Origin: Gammaproteobacteria bacterium
GTDB taxonomy: Bacteria > Pseudomonadota > Gammaproteobacteria > UBA6429 > Thiohalophilaceae
NCBI GenBank assembly: GCA_030593785.1
Contig: JAUVGM010000160.1
Span: 1 to 6,048 of the forward strand
Length of the DNA: 6,048 nt
Direction of reading: 5' to 3'
The position numbers and the translations under genes are program-made. How positions within the stretch are numbered: position 1 is the stretch's first letter; each line of letters begins with the position of its first letter. The notes beneath the pieces are model-generated. The model worked only from the letters and a program-made list of their open reading frames with translations, did no database searches and was not told where the DNA came from. Shown one piece after another: positions 1 to 5,370 of this stretch.

Positions 1-25
1 GTAAGACATTATATCGAGGCTTGTA

Positions 26-430
26 ATGGACAATCGCGACAGCATTATCGACAAACTGAAAACATCCGGAGTTACACCAACGACTCAACGGGTGGAGATT
101 GCACAAATTTTATTTGCGCGTCCGCAACATTTATCAGCAGAGCAAATTTTAGAAATGGTAAATGAAAGCAGCTCTACCGCATCAAAAGCCACGGTATATA
201 ACACGCTTGGTTTGTTTGCTAAAAAAGGTTTAGTAAAAGAAGTTATTGTTGATCCGACTAAGGTCTTTTACGACTCAAATGTGTCTAAGCATTTTCACTT
301 CTTTAATACTGATACGAGTACACTGACTGATATTCCTGTGGACGCAATTAATTTTGATAAATTGCCTGAATTACCAGAAGGTACTGAGTCATCTGGTTTG
401 GAAGTTATTGTTCGTATTAAAAATAGCTAA
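26..430 (+). CDS. Fur-family transcriptional regulator, Irr/PerR-like, lacking CxxC zinc motifs
   Basis: This 134-residue protein is a probable DNA-binding metal- or haem-responsive regulator of the Fur superfamily, acting in the cytoplasm as a dimer. The N-terminal winged helix is clear: TPTTQRVEIAQILF at about 17-30, then the recognition-helix signature SKATVYNTLGLFAKKGLV at about 53-70. H35 in QHLSAEQI matches the conserved Fur histidine. The dimerisation domain keeps a reduced metal motif, HFHFFN (H89 and H91), and an LTDIP segment with D102. There is no cysteine anywhere, so the structural zinc site of classical Fur/Zur is absent. This resembles Irr-like proteins, which I infer but cannot prove. 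The ATG at 26 is supported by GAGG at 16-19 with a 6-nt gap. The 25 bases upstream are too few to judge the promoter or an operator. The next gene begins 192 bp downstream and looks separately transcribed. Family membership is near certain; the signal sensed is unknown. Confidence 0.9.
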   Translation: MDNRDSIIDKLKTSGVTPTTQRVEIAQILFARPQHLSAEQILEMVNESSSTASKATVYNTLGLFAKKGLVKEVIVDPTKVFYDSNVSKHFHFFNTDTSTLTDIPVDAINFDKLPELPEGTESSGLEVIVRIKNS

Positions 431-440
431 GTATATCTCT

Positions 441-451
441 CCCCCCCCCCC
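441..451. repeat. C11 homopolymer tract
   Basis: Eleven consecutive C residues lie 11 bp after the stop codon of the Fur-family gene, preceded by TCTCT and followed by ACACATACATG. It is non-coding and stands out in this AT-rich sequence. Such a run is prone to slipped-strand length change and also to sequencing or assembly error, so its exact length should not be trusted. Confidence 0.85.
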
Positions 452-469
452 ACACATACATGCAGTATA

Positions 470-495
470 GATTCCCCTGTTTTCAGGGCTGAATC
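470..495. other. imperfect hairpin downstream of the Fur-family gene
   Basis: The arms 470-479 and 484-495 pair over 10 bp around a TTTT loop: CCCTG with CAGGG, then a two-base bulge (489-490), then GATTC with GAATC. It lies 39 bp after the regulator's stop codon. No T-run follows, so it is not a standard intrinsic terminator. It could slow transcription, protect the mRNA end, or be a remnant of a palindromic repeat. Confidence 0.5.
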
Positions 496-518
496 AAAGA
501 TTCTGTGAGTTAAGTACG

Positions 519-564
519 AATTCATATTTGAATTAACCGTATTTATATTTTACATTTTATAAAT
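519..564 (+). promoter_or_regulatory. candidate promoter and operator-like inverted repeat for the PilZ-like gene
   Basis: The inverted repeat AATTCA-TATT-TGAATT occupies 519-534. Just after it, TTAACC (533-538) and TTATAA (557-562) are spaced by 18 bp and could act as -35 and -10 boxes. This would start transcription near 570, before the leader ORF at 594. The region is so AT-rich that such matches arise easily by chance, so this is a weak call. Confidence 0.22.
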
Positions 565-593
565 AAAAACTATCCTTAAGTACATGGAGTACT

Positions 594-626
594 ATGAACC
601 GGAATAAAATTTTAAATTTGTCATGA
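594..626 (+). CDS. 10-codon leader ORF overlapping the start of the PilZ-like gene
   Basis: The ORF encodes MNRNKILNLS and ends with TGA at 624-626, so it shares ATGA with the ATG (623-625) of the following gene. It has a GGAG at 586-589, four bases before its ATG. The downstream gene has no good Shine-Dalgarno of its own: GGAAT at 601-605 is too distant. The arrangement is typical of translational coupling, in which ribosomes finishing the leader re-initiate on the main gene. Whether the peptide itself matters is unknown. It may equally be a chance short ORF in AT-rich DNA. Confidence 0.35.
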   Translation: MNRNKILNLS

Positions 627-2383
627 GCCTATTTAGAAGAACAGAACAAGAAAAGAGAGAACAGAATGTCTCGGTGAATAAAAAGGCAGATTCTGTCTTA
701 GGTGAGCTATCTGGTTTATCACTACCTTTTAAAAAAGCAGAAAAAAATGAACTGAATAGAAATACTATTATTCAGAAGTTAGAATTACACAAAAAACTCC
801 CCGTTCGTGTATTGGAAGAAGCAGCAAATACATTACAAAAAATTAATCGAGTTTTACTTTCACCAAAACAACGAAAAGAGTATGCAGAATTACTCGCTTC
901 ATATATTTATCCGGTTGTTTTACTTTGGCATGACAAATATCAAAAACAAGAAAACAGTTTGCCGGAAAGTAATGGGAGACGGAGTGCGCTTGTATCGAGC
1001 ATAGAAGCTATTCATCAGTTAACCATTGCTTATAAATTATTATTTAGAGACTATTATACTGACGATAAGAAAAACTTTAATAAAAATAGTAATTTCACCT
1101 GCCAATATGCTGCGCGCTCACTTGAGCTGATACGTTTAGAACAACGCTTACGTGCTCTTCGTTATCAAGGACTTCCTAAGGTTTCCTGGCAACACTGTAA
1201 TCAAATATTTTTTTCACTCGCTCATCATGGCGCTATTGATGATGATTATGACGTGATTGGTCTTATTGGTATAAGAAAAAGTTCTGACAGATTACGAAAA
1301 GGTGGTGTTCCAATTTCTAATGTCAGAAGACTTTATCTATCGATACAGTTTTTTGGTTTGTTAGATGTAACTACATGGACAACACGGATGTTTAATATTC
1401 CAGATGCTTATCTCGATTTATTAGGCGGCGACGGCTTAAAAGTTATAGCTGATGATGGTAAGGAATTGAAACCGGGTTTTTTACTAACACATTATAAGAG
1501 TGACATACCTCCCGTATTTAAACGTACTGAAAACATGCCTTCACCATTAATTCAGTTTGATTACTCTAAGTTATATAATGTACTGGTCAGTGATCACAAA
1601 GAGATTGGTAAACAACAATTCATTAATGAATTTGATGATAGAAAATTTAGTCGTCCTTTAGCCGAAGTAAGGGAAGTTGATCGCGTTCCCTTAATAGAAT
1701 TAATGATAATGGGGCTAACATCTAGAGAACGGCGGCAAAAACGACATGCTTCTTTTGATGAGTCCAGCCTAAGTGTTTACTTTGGCTTTCATGAAGTGAA
1801 TCGGTTATTAAAAGATCTAGTTGCACCTGATCAAGCACGGGTTAAAGAATCAAGACAATTTATTGATACCCTTGCAATGTCATCTGCGCTGTTAGCAGAA
1901 GAACAAACTAGTCATATGGCTGCAAGTTGGGTTATTACTAATTTTAGTGCCGGTGGGTTATTAATTAGTACAGAAGAAACAGATTTCAGTAACCCGATTC
2001 AAATTGATATGCTTATGGCATTTACAATGCCTGAAAATAAGGACCATCCAATTTTAGGCTTTGTGCGACGATTGAATCGACCTGATTCGAAACACATAGA
2101 AGTCGCCGTTGTTCGTTTATCTAACTATGCAGAAACAGCTGGGGTGCAGGCACAAGGTGAAATGGATTCTTCGACAGCCAAAGCCGTTATTTTGATAAAA
2201 GATGTACGTGGTGAGTGGAATTTAATAGTCAAAACAAGTATGCATTATTCTAAAGGTGAACCCTTAAAACTGATTCGTGCGAATGGCTCACATTTACCTG
2301 TTCGGTTAGGAGACGTTGTTTACACTAAAAAAGATTTTAAAGTGTTTGAACTTCGTTCTCCTGGTCTGGAAATCGTCAAATAA
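623..2383 (+). CDS. large PilZ-domain-like protein of unknown function
   Basis: The product is a 586-residue, probably cytoplasmic protein; no signal peptide or clear membrane segment is visible. The first 40 residues or so are charged and look disordered. A long helix-rich region of unrecognised family follows to about 390. Near the C-terminus, ITNFSAGGLLIS contains N440-x-S442-x-x-G445, which fits the second PilZ signature (D/N)xSxxG. The first signature, RxxxR, is not exact: R406 and R411 stand about 30 residues upstream as RVKESR, one residue too far apart. Strand-like segments continue to the end (ILGFVRRLNR, VRLGDVVYT). PilZ domains are known to bind cyclic di-GMP; with an altered arginine motif, binding here is uncertain. 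Position and length do not match a flagellar brake or an alginate Alg44. The ATG at 623 is the only methionine that keeps the whole N-terminus; it lacks a strong ribosome site but overlaps a leader ORF. A mobile element abuts the stop codon. Confidence 0.6.
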   Translation: MSLFRRTEQEKREQNVSVNKKADSVLGELSGLSLPFKKAEKNELNRNTIIQKLELHKKLPVRVLEEAANTLQKINRVLLSPKQRKEYAELLASYIYPVVLLWHDKYQKQENSLPESNGRRSALVSSIEAIHQLTIAYKLLFRDYYTDDKKNFNKNSNFTCQYAARSLELIRLEQRLRALRYQGLPKVSWQHCNQIFFSLAHHGAIDDDYDVIGLIGIRKSSDRLRKGGVPISNVRRLYLSIQFFGLLDVTTWTTRMFNIPDAYLDLLGGDGLKVIADDGKELKPGFLLTHYKSDIPPVFKRTENMPSPLIQFDYSKLYNVLVSDHKEIGKQQFINEFDDRKFSRPLAEVREVDRVPLIELMIMGLTSRERRQKRHASFDESSLSVYFGFHEVNRLLKDLVAPDQARVKESRQFIDTLAMSSALLAEEQTSHMAASWVITNFSAGGLLISTEETDFSNPIQIDMLMAFTMPENKDHPILGFVRRLNRPDSKHIEVAVVRLSNYAETAGVQAQGEMDSSTAKAVILIKDVRGEWNLIVKTSMHYSKGEPLKLIRANGSHLPVRLGDVVYTKKDFKVFELRSPGLEIVK

Positions 2384-2390
2384 ATTTTAT
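2382..2390. repeat. left target-site duplication, AAATTTTAT
   Basis: This 9-bp direct repeat is identical to 2670-2678 and sits exactly outside the left terminal inverted repeat. It includes the last two bases of the TAA stop (2381-2383) of the PilZ-like gene, which therefore stayed intact after insertion. Matching stops at both sides of the 9 bp. Confidence 0.7.
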
Positions 2391-2409
2391 CACTGCTGTT
2401 CCGTTAACT

Positions 2410-2443
2410 CCCTCTCCCACTGGGAGAGGGTTGGGGTGAGGGG
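2410..2443. repeat. REP-like hairpin repeat, left copy
   Basis: CCCTCTCCC (2410-2418) pairs perfectly with GGGAGAGGG (2422-2430) around an ACT loop. The following GGGGTGAGGGG completes a repeat form that I recognise as widespread in proteobacterial intergenic DNA. It lies directly inside the left inverted repeat of the mobile element, 27 bp after the PilZ-like gene. The strong 9-bp stem may stabilise or end that transcript, although only TT follows it. Confidence 0.65.
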
Positions 2444-2472
2444 AACAACAGGTAACTCATTGTTTATTTATT

Positions 2473-2552
2473 CCCTCATCCTCGGCAACTGCTCCTGCGT
2501 TGCTCTACCTCCTGCGTCCTTGCAGTCGTAACCTTCTCCCTTGGGGAGAAGG
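2473..2552. repeat. REP-like hairpin repeat, right inverted copy, interrupted by a 47-bp insert
   Basis: Read on the minus strand this matches the left copy. CCTTCTCCC (2532-2540) pairs with GGGAGAAGG (2544-2552) around a TTG loop, and CCCTCATCC (2473-2481) mirrors the GGGGTGAGGG tail. Between these two parts, 2482-2528 is extra sequence absent from the left copy. The insert has CTCCTGCGT twice, at 2492-2500 and 2509-2517, and a small GCAAC/GTTGC hairpin (2485-2503). Removing it would restore the usual CCCTCATCC-TAACC continuity. Confidence 0.55.
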
Positions 2553-2669
2553 AATTACTCTGATTCTCGAGTTGCATGATTTCATGTCCCGTGTATCTTC
2601 GAACAACTCAGGCACTCACAAAATCAAAGACTTACCAACCATTGTCATTATGTTAACGGGACAGCAGTG

Positions 2670-2678
2670 AAATTTTAT
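2670..2678. repeat. right target-site duplication, AAATTTTAT
   Basis: This is identical to 2382-2390 and lies directly outside the right terminal inverted repeat. Joining the two copies would reconstruct a pre-insertion site in which the TAA stop of the PilZ-like gene runs straight into ATTTTATGTAGGT. Confidence 0.7.
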
Positions 2679-2753
2679 GTAGGTTAGCTCAAGCACAGCG
2701 GAGCTAACAAATTTATTGTTGGATCCGTCATTTTATTTCTTGATCCAACCTAC
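2679..2753. repeat. 75-bp palindromic intergenic repeat with GTAGGTT/AACCTAC ends
   Basis: The outer arms are GTAGGTT (2679-2685) and AACCTAC (2747-2753). Two inner hairpins follow in order: GTTAGCTC (2683-2690) with GAGCTAAC (2701-2708), and GTTGGATC (2718-2725) with GATCCAAC (2742-2749). The unit can fold as a cloverleaf or as two stems. It resembles palindromic repeats common in gammaproteobacterial genomes, though the family cannot be named without a search. It is non-coding and lies between convergent genes. Confidence 0.6.
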
Positions 2754-2771
2754 TTGCTGTTCGTGATTTAT

Positions 2772-2797
2772 GTAGGTCAGACTTTAGTCTGACGCGG
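2772..2797. repeat. hairpin repeat between convergent genes, possible transcript end for nadC
   Basis: GTCAGACT (2776-2783) and AGTCTGAC (2786-2793) form a near-perfect 8-bp stem. It begins 17 bp beyond the nadC stop in the direction of nadC transcription. The lead-in TTTATGTAGGT (2767-2777) is identical to 2674-2684 before the 75-bp repeat, so both may belong to one repeat superfamily. No T-run follows on either strand, so terminator function is uncertain. Confidence 0.5.
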
Positions 2798-2810
2798 TAT
2801 TTGCTAAAAA

Positions 2811-3677
2811 TTAATTTTCTTCGATGAAGCGCAAAGAAAAGTCAACAGCATTAATATTTTTTGTTATTGCTCCAGTAGAAATATAATCCACCCCAGTCTC
2901 TGCAATAGCTTTAATTGTTTCAAGAGTAATATTTCCTGATGCTTCAAGATCAATTTTTTTATTCGTTAATGAGACGGCTTGCTTAAGTGTCGCTATATCC
3001 ATATTGTCGAGTAGTATGCGATCAACATTACTCTTTATTGCTTGTTGAAGCTCATTAATATTTTCAACTTCGACTTCTATTTTTAAACCCTGAAATTTTT
3101 TTCTTGCATTACTTACTGCTGTTGCGATAGATCCTGCTGCATGTATATGGTTTTCTTTAATGAGCACCATGTCATATAAACCTACCCGGTGATTAATACC
3201 TCCACCGCAGGTCACTGCATATTTTTGTGCTAACCGTAAACCAGGAATAGTTTTTCGGGTGTCCAAAATTTTACAATCTGTTTTATCAATAGTTTTGGAA
3301 AAAAGAGATGTTTGAGTTGCCGTGGCAGATAAGGTTTGTAAGAAATTTAAAGCCGTTCGTTCAGCCGTTAATATATGACGCGCATTCCCGACTATTTCAC
3401 AAATGATATCGTCACACTTTATTTCTTCACCGTCTTCAAAATACCATGTTATCTGAATATTTTTATTCAATAAGTTAAAAGCAGCATTTACCCACTCTCG
3501 ACCACATAAAATTGCTTTCTCACGGCAAATTAATTGCGCTTTAGATTCTTTTGAGTCAGGTATGAGGCTGGCAGTTACATCACAGCCTTGAAAGTCATTA
3601 TTGGTACTGGTACCAAGATCTTCATTAAGAGCTTGTTGCACCTGATTCCGAATGTCGTTGGTTGAAGGTATTGTCAT
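2811..3677 (-). CDS. nadC: nicotinate-nucleotide pyrophosphorylase (carboxylating), quinolinate phosphoribosyltransferase
   Basis: NadC converts quinolinate and PRPP to nicotinate mononucleotide, CO2 and pyrophosphate, the step where de novo NAD synthesis joins the shared pathway; it is cytosolic. From the ATG at 3677 the protein has 288 residues, normal for the family. Family hallmarks appear in order: AERTALNFLQTLS (105-117), DTRKTIPGLR (139-148) with the substrate-binding Arg/Lys, CGGGINHRVGLYD (157-169), LIKENHI (172-178), IEVEVEN (200-206), ILLDNMD (221-227), LEASGNI (244-250) and a final STGAITKN phosphate-binding loop. A longer reading from a TTG at 3737 adds 20 residues unlike the family and has no ribosome site. 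The ATG at 3677 has a modest GAG six to eight bases upstream and is preferred. The gene stands alone, divergent from the DUF1538 operon and convergent with the PilZ-like gene. Confidence 0.96.
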   Translation of the reverse strand: MTIPSTNDIRNQVQQALNEDLGTSTNNDFQGCDVTASLIPDSKESKAQLICREKAILCGREWVNAAFNLLNKNIQITWYFEDGEEIKCDDIICEIVGNARHILTAERTALNFLQTLSATATQTSLFSKTIDKTDCKILDTRKTIPGLRLAQKYAVTCGGGINHRVGLYDMVLIKENHIHAAGSIATAVSNARKKFQGLKIEVEVENINELQQAIKSNVDRILLDNMDIATLKQAVSLTNKKIDLEASGNITLETIKAIAETGVDYISTGAITKNINAVDFSLRFIEEN

Positions 3678-3700
3678 TGTCTCAATATTGAATGTATTTG

Positions 3701-3728
3701 CTTTTAGCAGTAAAGTGTCAGCTATCAA
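3701..3728 (-). promoter_or_regulatory. candidate nadC promoter
   Basis: On the minus strand, TTGATA (3728-3723) and TAAAAG (3706-3701) are separated by 16 bp and would start transcription about 15-20 bp before the nadC ATG. An overlapping alternative is TTGTTA (3737-3732) with TTTACT, spaced by 17 bp. Both have imperfect -10 boxes, so this marks a likely promoter region rather than a defined promoter. Confidence 0.25.
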
Positions 3729-3735
3729 TTGTAAC

Positions 3736-3752
3736 AACTGAATTAATCAGTT
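3736..3752. promoter_or_regulatory. operator-like inverted repeat in the nadC / DUF1538 divergent region
   Basis: AACTGA (3736-3741) and TCAGTT (3747-3752) form a 6-bp inverted repeat with a 5-bp AT spacer, so the half-site centres are about one helical turn apart. It sits 59 bp before the nadC start and 79 bp before the DUF1538 start, overlapping one possible nadC -35 box. It could bind a dimeric regulator of either gene, but no regulator is identified. Confidence 0.3.
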
Positions 3753-3830
3753 TCCACGAATTAATAGGTTCAGAGTCAGCCCAGATTTAACTCCGCGTTA
3801 TATTATGAGATATCAGCAAAACCAATCAAA

Positions 3831-4565
3831 ATGAAATCGCAATTACAACAGATCATCTCACCTCTTTGGCAAAGTACCCGCGATTTACTGCCGATAATTA
3901 TTGTTATCGCATTTTTCCAGCTTGTAGTCTTACAAAAACCAATTCCAAATATGGGGCAGCTTTTAGTTGGTACGGGGCTGGTTGTTTTAGGTTTAAGTTT
4001 ATTTGTAAAGGGCTTAGAGATTGGTTTATTTCCTATTGGTGAAAGTATGGCATATGCTTTTGCTCGCAAGGGGAGTGTTGTCTGGTTATTGATTTTTGCT
4101 TTTTCATTGGGCTTTGGAACCACGATTGCTGAACCTGCCTTAATAGCGGTAGCTGATAAAGCGGCTGAAGTTGCAGCAATAGGACATGTTATTGTCGATA
4201 CAGATACTGCTCGTTCAAGTTACGCCTCAGGATTAAGACTGACCGTAGCCTTTTCTGTTGGTTTAGCCATTGTTATCGGTGTATTACGAATATTGAAAGG
4301 CTGGCCAATTCATTATCTGATTATTGGTGGTTATATGGGGATTGTCATCATGACCTTTTTTGCCCCTAAAGAGATTATTGGTATTGCTTATGATTCTGGC
4401 GGTGTAACTACCTCAACGATCACAGTGCCGCTGGTTACTGCTTTGGGCGTTGGTTTAGCCTCGAGTATTAAAGGTCGAAATCCAATGTTAGATGGCTTTG
4501 GTTTAATTGCCTTTGCTTCATTAACGCCTATGATTTTTGTCATGGGTTACGGCATGTTGATATGA
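3831..4565 (+). CDS. DUF1538 membrane protein, first subunit (UmpA-like)
   Basis: This 244-residue polytopic inner-membrane protein is almost entirely hydrophobic, with roughly six to seven membrane segments starting at about residue 19. Signature motifs are KGLEIGLFPIGE (60-71), TTIAEPAL (97-104), AYDSGGVTTST (186-196) and LDGFGLIAFASL (220-231). The buried acidic and polar residues E63, E101 and D188, with the Gly/Thr-rich loop, look like ion-path residues; that is inference. I recall a DUF1538 pair from Halomonas reported as a two-component Na+(K+)/H+ antiporter called UmpAB, and I have not assigned the symbol. The ATG at 3831 is the only methionine that keeps the first membrane segment, and its SD is poor. 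Its stop overlaps the next start (ATGA), implying coupled synthesis with its paralogous partner. The P-II and CBS genes downstream suggest nucleotide-responsive control. Confidence 0.85.
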   Translation: MKSQLQQIISPLWQSTRDLLPIIIVIAFFQLVVLQKPIPNMGQLLVGTGLVVLGLSLFVKGLEIGLFPIGESMAYAFARKGSVVWLLIFAFSLGFGTTIAEPALIAVADKAAEVAAIGHVIVDTDTARSSYASGLRLTVAFSVGLAIVIGVLRILKGWPIHYLIIGGYMGIVIMTFFAPKEIIGIAYDSGGVTTSTITVPLVTALGVGLASSIKGRNPMLDGFGLIAFASLTPMIFVMGYGMLI

Positions 4566-5359
4566 TCGATCTTCTTATTCATCTCTTCCATGTCACTTTA
4601 GATACTGTCGTCGATGTTCTTCCGATAGTTGTCATTATATTTGGCTTTCAGTTTTTTGTTATAAAAAAACCTGTTCCAAATTTAGGGAAAGTTGTTATTG
4701 GTTTTGTTTATGTTCTTGTTGGTCTGGCTTTTTTTCTTGTAGGGCTGGAAGAAGCATTGTTTCCTTTAGGTGAGTTAATGGCACAGCAACTTACTGATCC
4801 TGATTTTATATATGGAGTGGGTAAGGTTGCTGATGTCGTGCATTGGCAAGATTATAAATGGGTTTATTTGTTTGCTATTGCGATAGGTTTTTCAACAACC
4901 ATCGCAGAACCGTCTTTGCTTGCCGTTGCGATAAAAGCAAATGAAGTATCAGCCGGTATTATTGGTATTAATGGTTTAAGAATTGCGGTTGCGATAGGGG
5001 TTGCTGTTGGCATTGGTTTGGGTACATTCCGAATCGTTACAGGGACACCTTTAGAGTATTACATCATTTCAGGTTACATAATTGTAATGATACAAACATT
5101 TTATGCGCCAAAAATGATCATTGCCCTGGCTTATGATTCAGGTGGTGTAACCACCTCTACAGTAACGGTGCCTCTGGTAACGGCACTGGGTTTAGGTCTG
5201 GCTACTACGATTCCCGGGCGTAGTGCATTACTAGATGGTTTTGGTTTAATTGCTTTTGCCAGCTTATGTCCAATTATTTCTGTTATGACGTATGCACAGT
5301 TAAGTGAATGGCGTAGTCGCAAAAATGGTAATGAAGAATATTCAATAGATAAAAAATAG
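4562..5359 (+). CDS. DUF1538 membrane protein, second subunit (UmpB-like)
   Basis: This 265-residue membrane protein is a paralogue of the preceding gene with the same motif order: LFPLGE (66-71), TTIAEPSL (112-119), AYDSGGVTTST (190-200) and LDGFGLIAFASL (224-235). Shared residues extend to LPI at position 19-21 and the KPxPNxG loop near 36-42, so the two genes arose by duplication. It differs by an extra loop of about 15 residues (roughly 76-100, including DPDFIYGVGKVADVVHW) before the TTIAEP segment, and by a charged C-terminal tail (SEWRSRKNGNEEYSIDKK). The tail is a plausible docking site for a soluble partner. It starts in a 4-bp ATGA overlap without a clear ribosome site of its own, as expected for subunits made in fixed ratio. 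Probable role: half of a cation/proton antiporter; the transported ion cannot be told from the sequence. Confidence 0.85.
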   Translation: MIDLLIHLFHVTLDTVVDVLPIVVIIFGFQFFVIKKPVPNLGKVVIGFVYVLVGLAFFLVGLEEALFPLGELMAQQLTDPDFIYGVGKVADVVHWQDYKWVYLFAIAIGFSTTIAEPSLLAVAIKANEVSAGIIGINGLRIAVAIGVAVGIGLGTFRIVTGTPLEYYIISGYIIVMIQTFYAPKMIIALAYDSGGVTTSTVTVPLVTALGLGLATTIPGRSALLDGFGLIAFASLCPIISVMTYAQLSEWRSRKNGNEEYSIDKK

Positions 5360-5370
5360 GAGGGAGTCGG

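Larger units (their letters stand above)
2391..2669. mobile_element. 279-bp non-autonomous insertion element (MITE-like)
   Basis: The ends are an 18-bp inverted repeat with one mismatch: CACTGCTGTTCCGTTAAC at 2391-2408 against the reverse complement of GTTAACGGGACAGCAGTG at 2652-2669. They are bounded by the perfect 9-bp direct repeat AAATTTTAT. Together these are the marks of a transposition event. No transposase ORF fits inside, so the element would need a transposase supplied in trans or is a deletion derivative of a larger insertion sequence. The 9-bp duplication and the TGTCCCGTTAA core suggest an IS4-type parent, which is inferred from memory only. The interior holds a paired hairpin repeat (2410-2552) and about 100 bp of unrecognised sequence (2553-2651). 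The element ends the transcript region of the PilZ-like gene and may now supply its 3' hairpins. Confidence 0.7.

Noticed and set aside
807..1004. 65-codon plus-strand ORF inside the PilZ-like gene
   Set aside because: It is an out-of-frame shadow of a well-supported long gene, with no ribosome site and low-complexity composition.
2316..2531. 71-codon ORF crossing the end of the PilZ-like gene into the repeat element
   Set aside because: It overlaps coding sequence out of frame and then translates hairpin repeats; the peptide (SLSHWERVGVRG) is the familiar translation of this intergenic repeat, not a gene.
2410..2552. CRISPR array or attachment site made of the C/G-rich hairpins
   Set aside because: There are only two copies, in inverted orientation and imperfect, without regular spacers or cas genes. 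They fit a palindromic intergenic repeat.
2553..2651. Remnant of a transposase gene in the right part of the element
   Set aside because: The short translated pieces on either strand could not be matched to any transposase motif and contain stops, so no pseudogene is claimed.
3678..3737. A TTG-initiated 20-residue N-terminal extension of NadC
   Set aside because: It has no ribosome site, starts at a rare codon and adds residues not typical of NadC. The ATG at 3677 gives the normal family length.
3803..4123. 106-codon minus-strand ORF opposite the first DUF1538 gene
   Set aside because: It is the antisense of a conserved membrane protein; its composition follows from the plus-strand codons and nothing supports expression.
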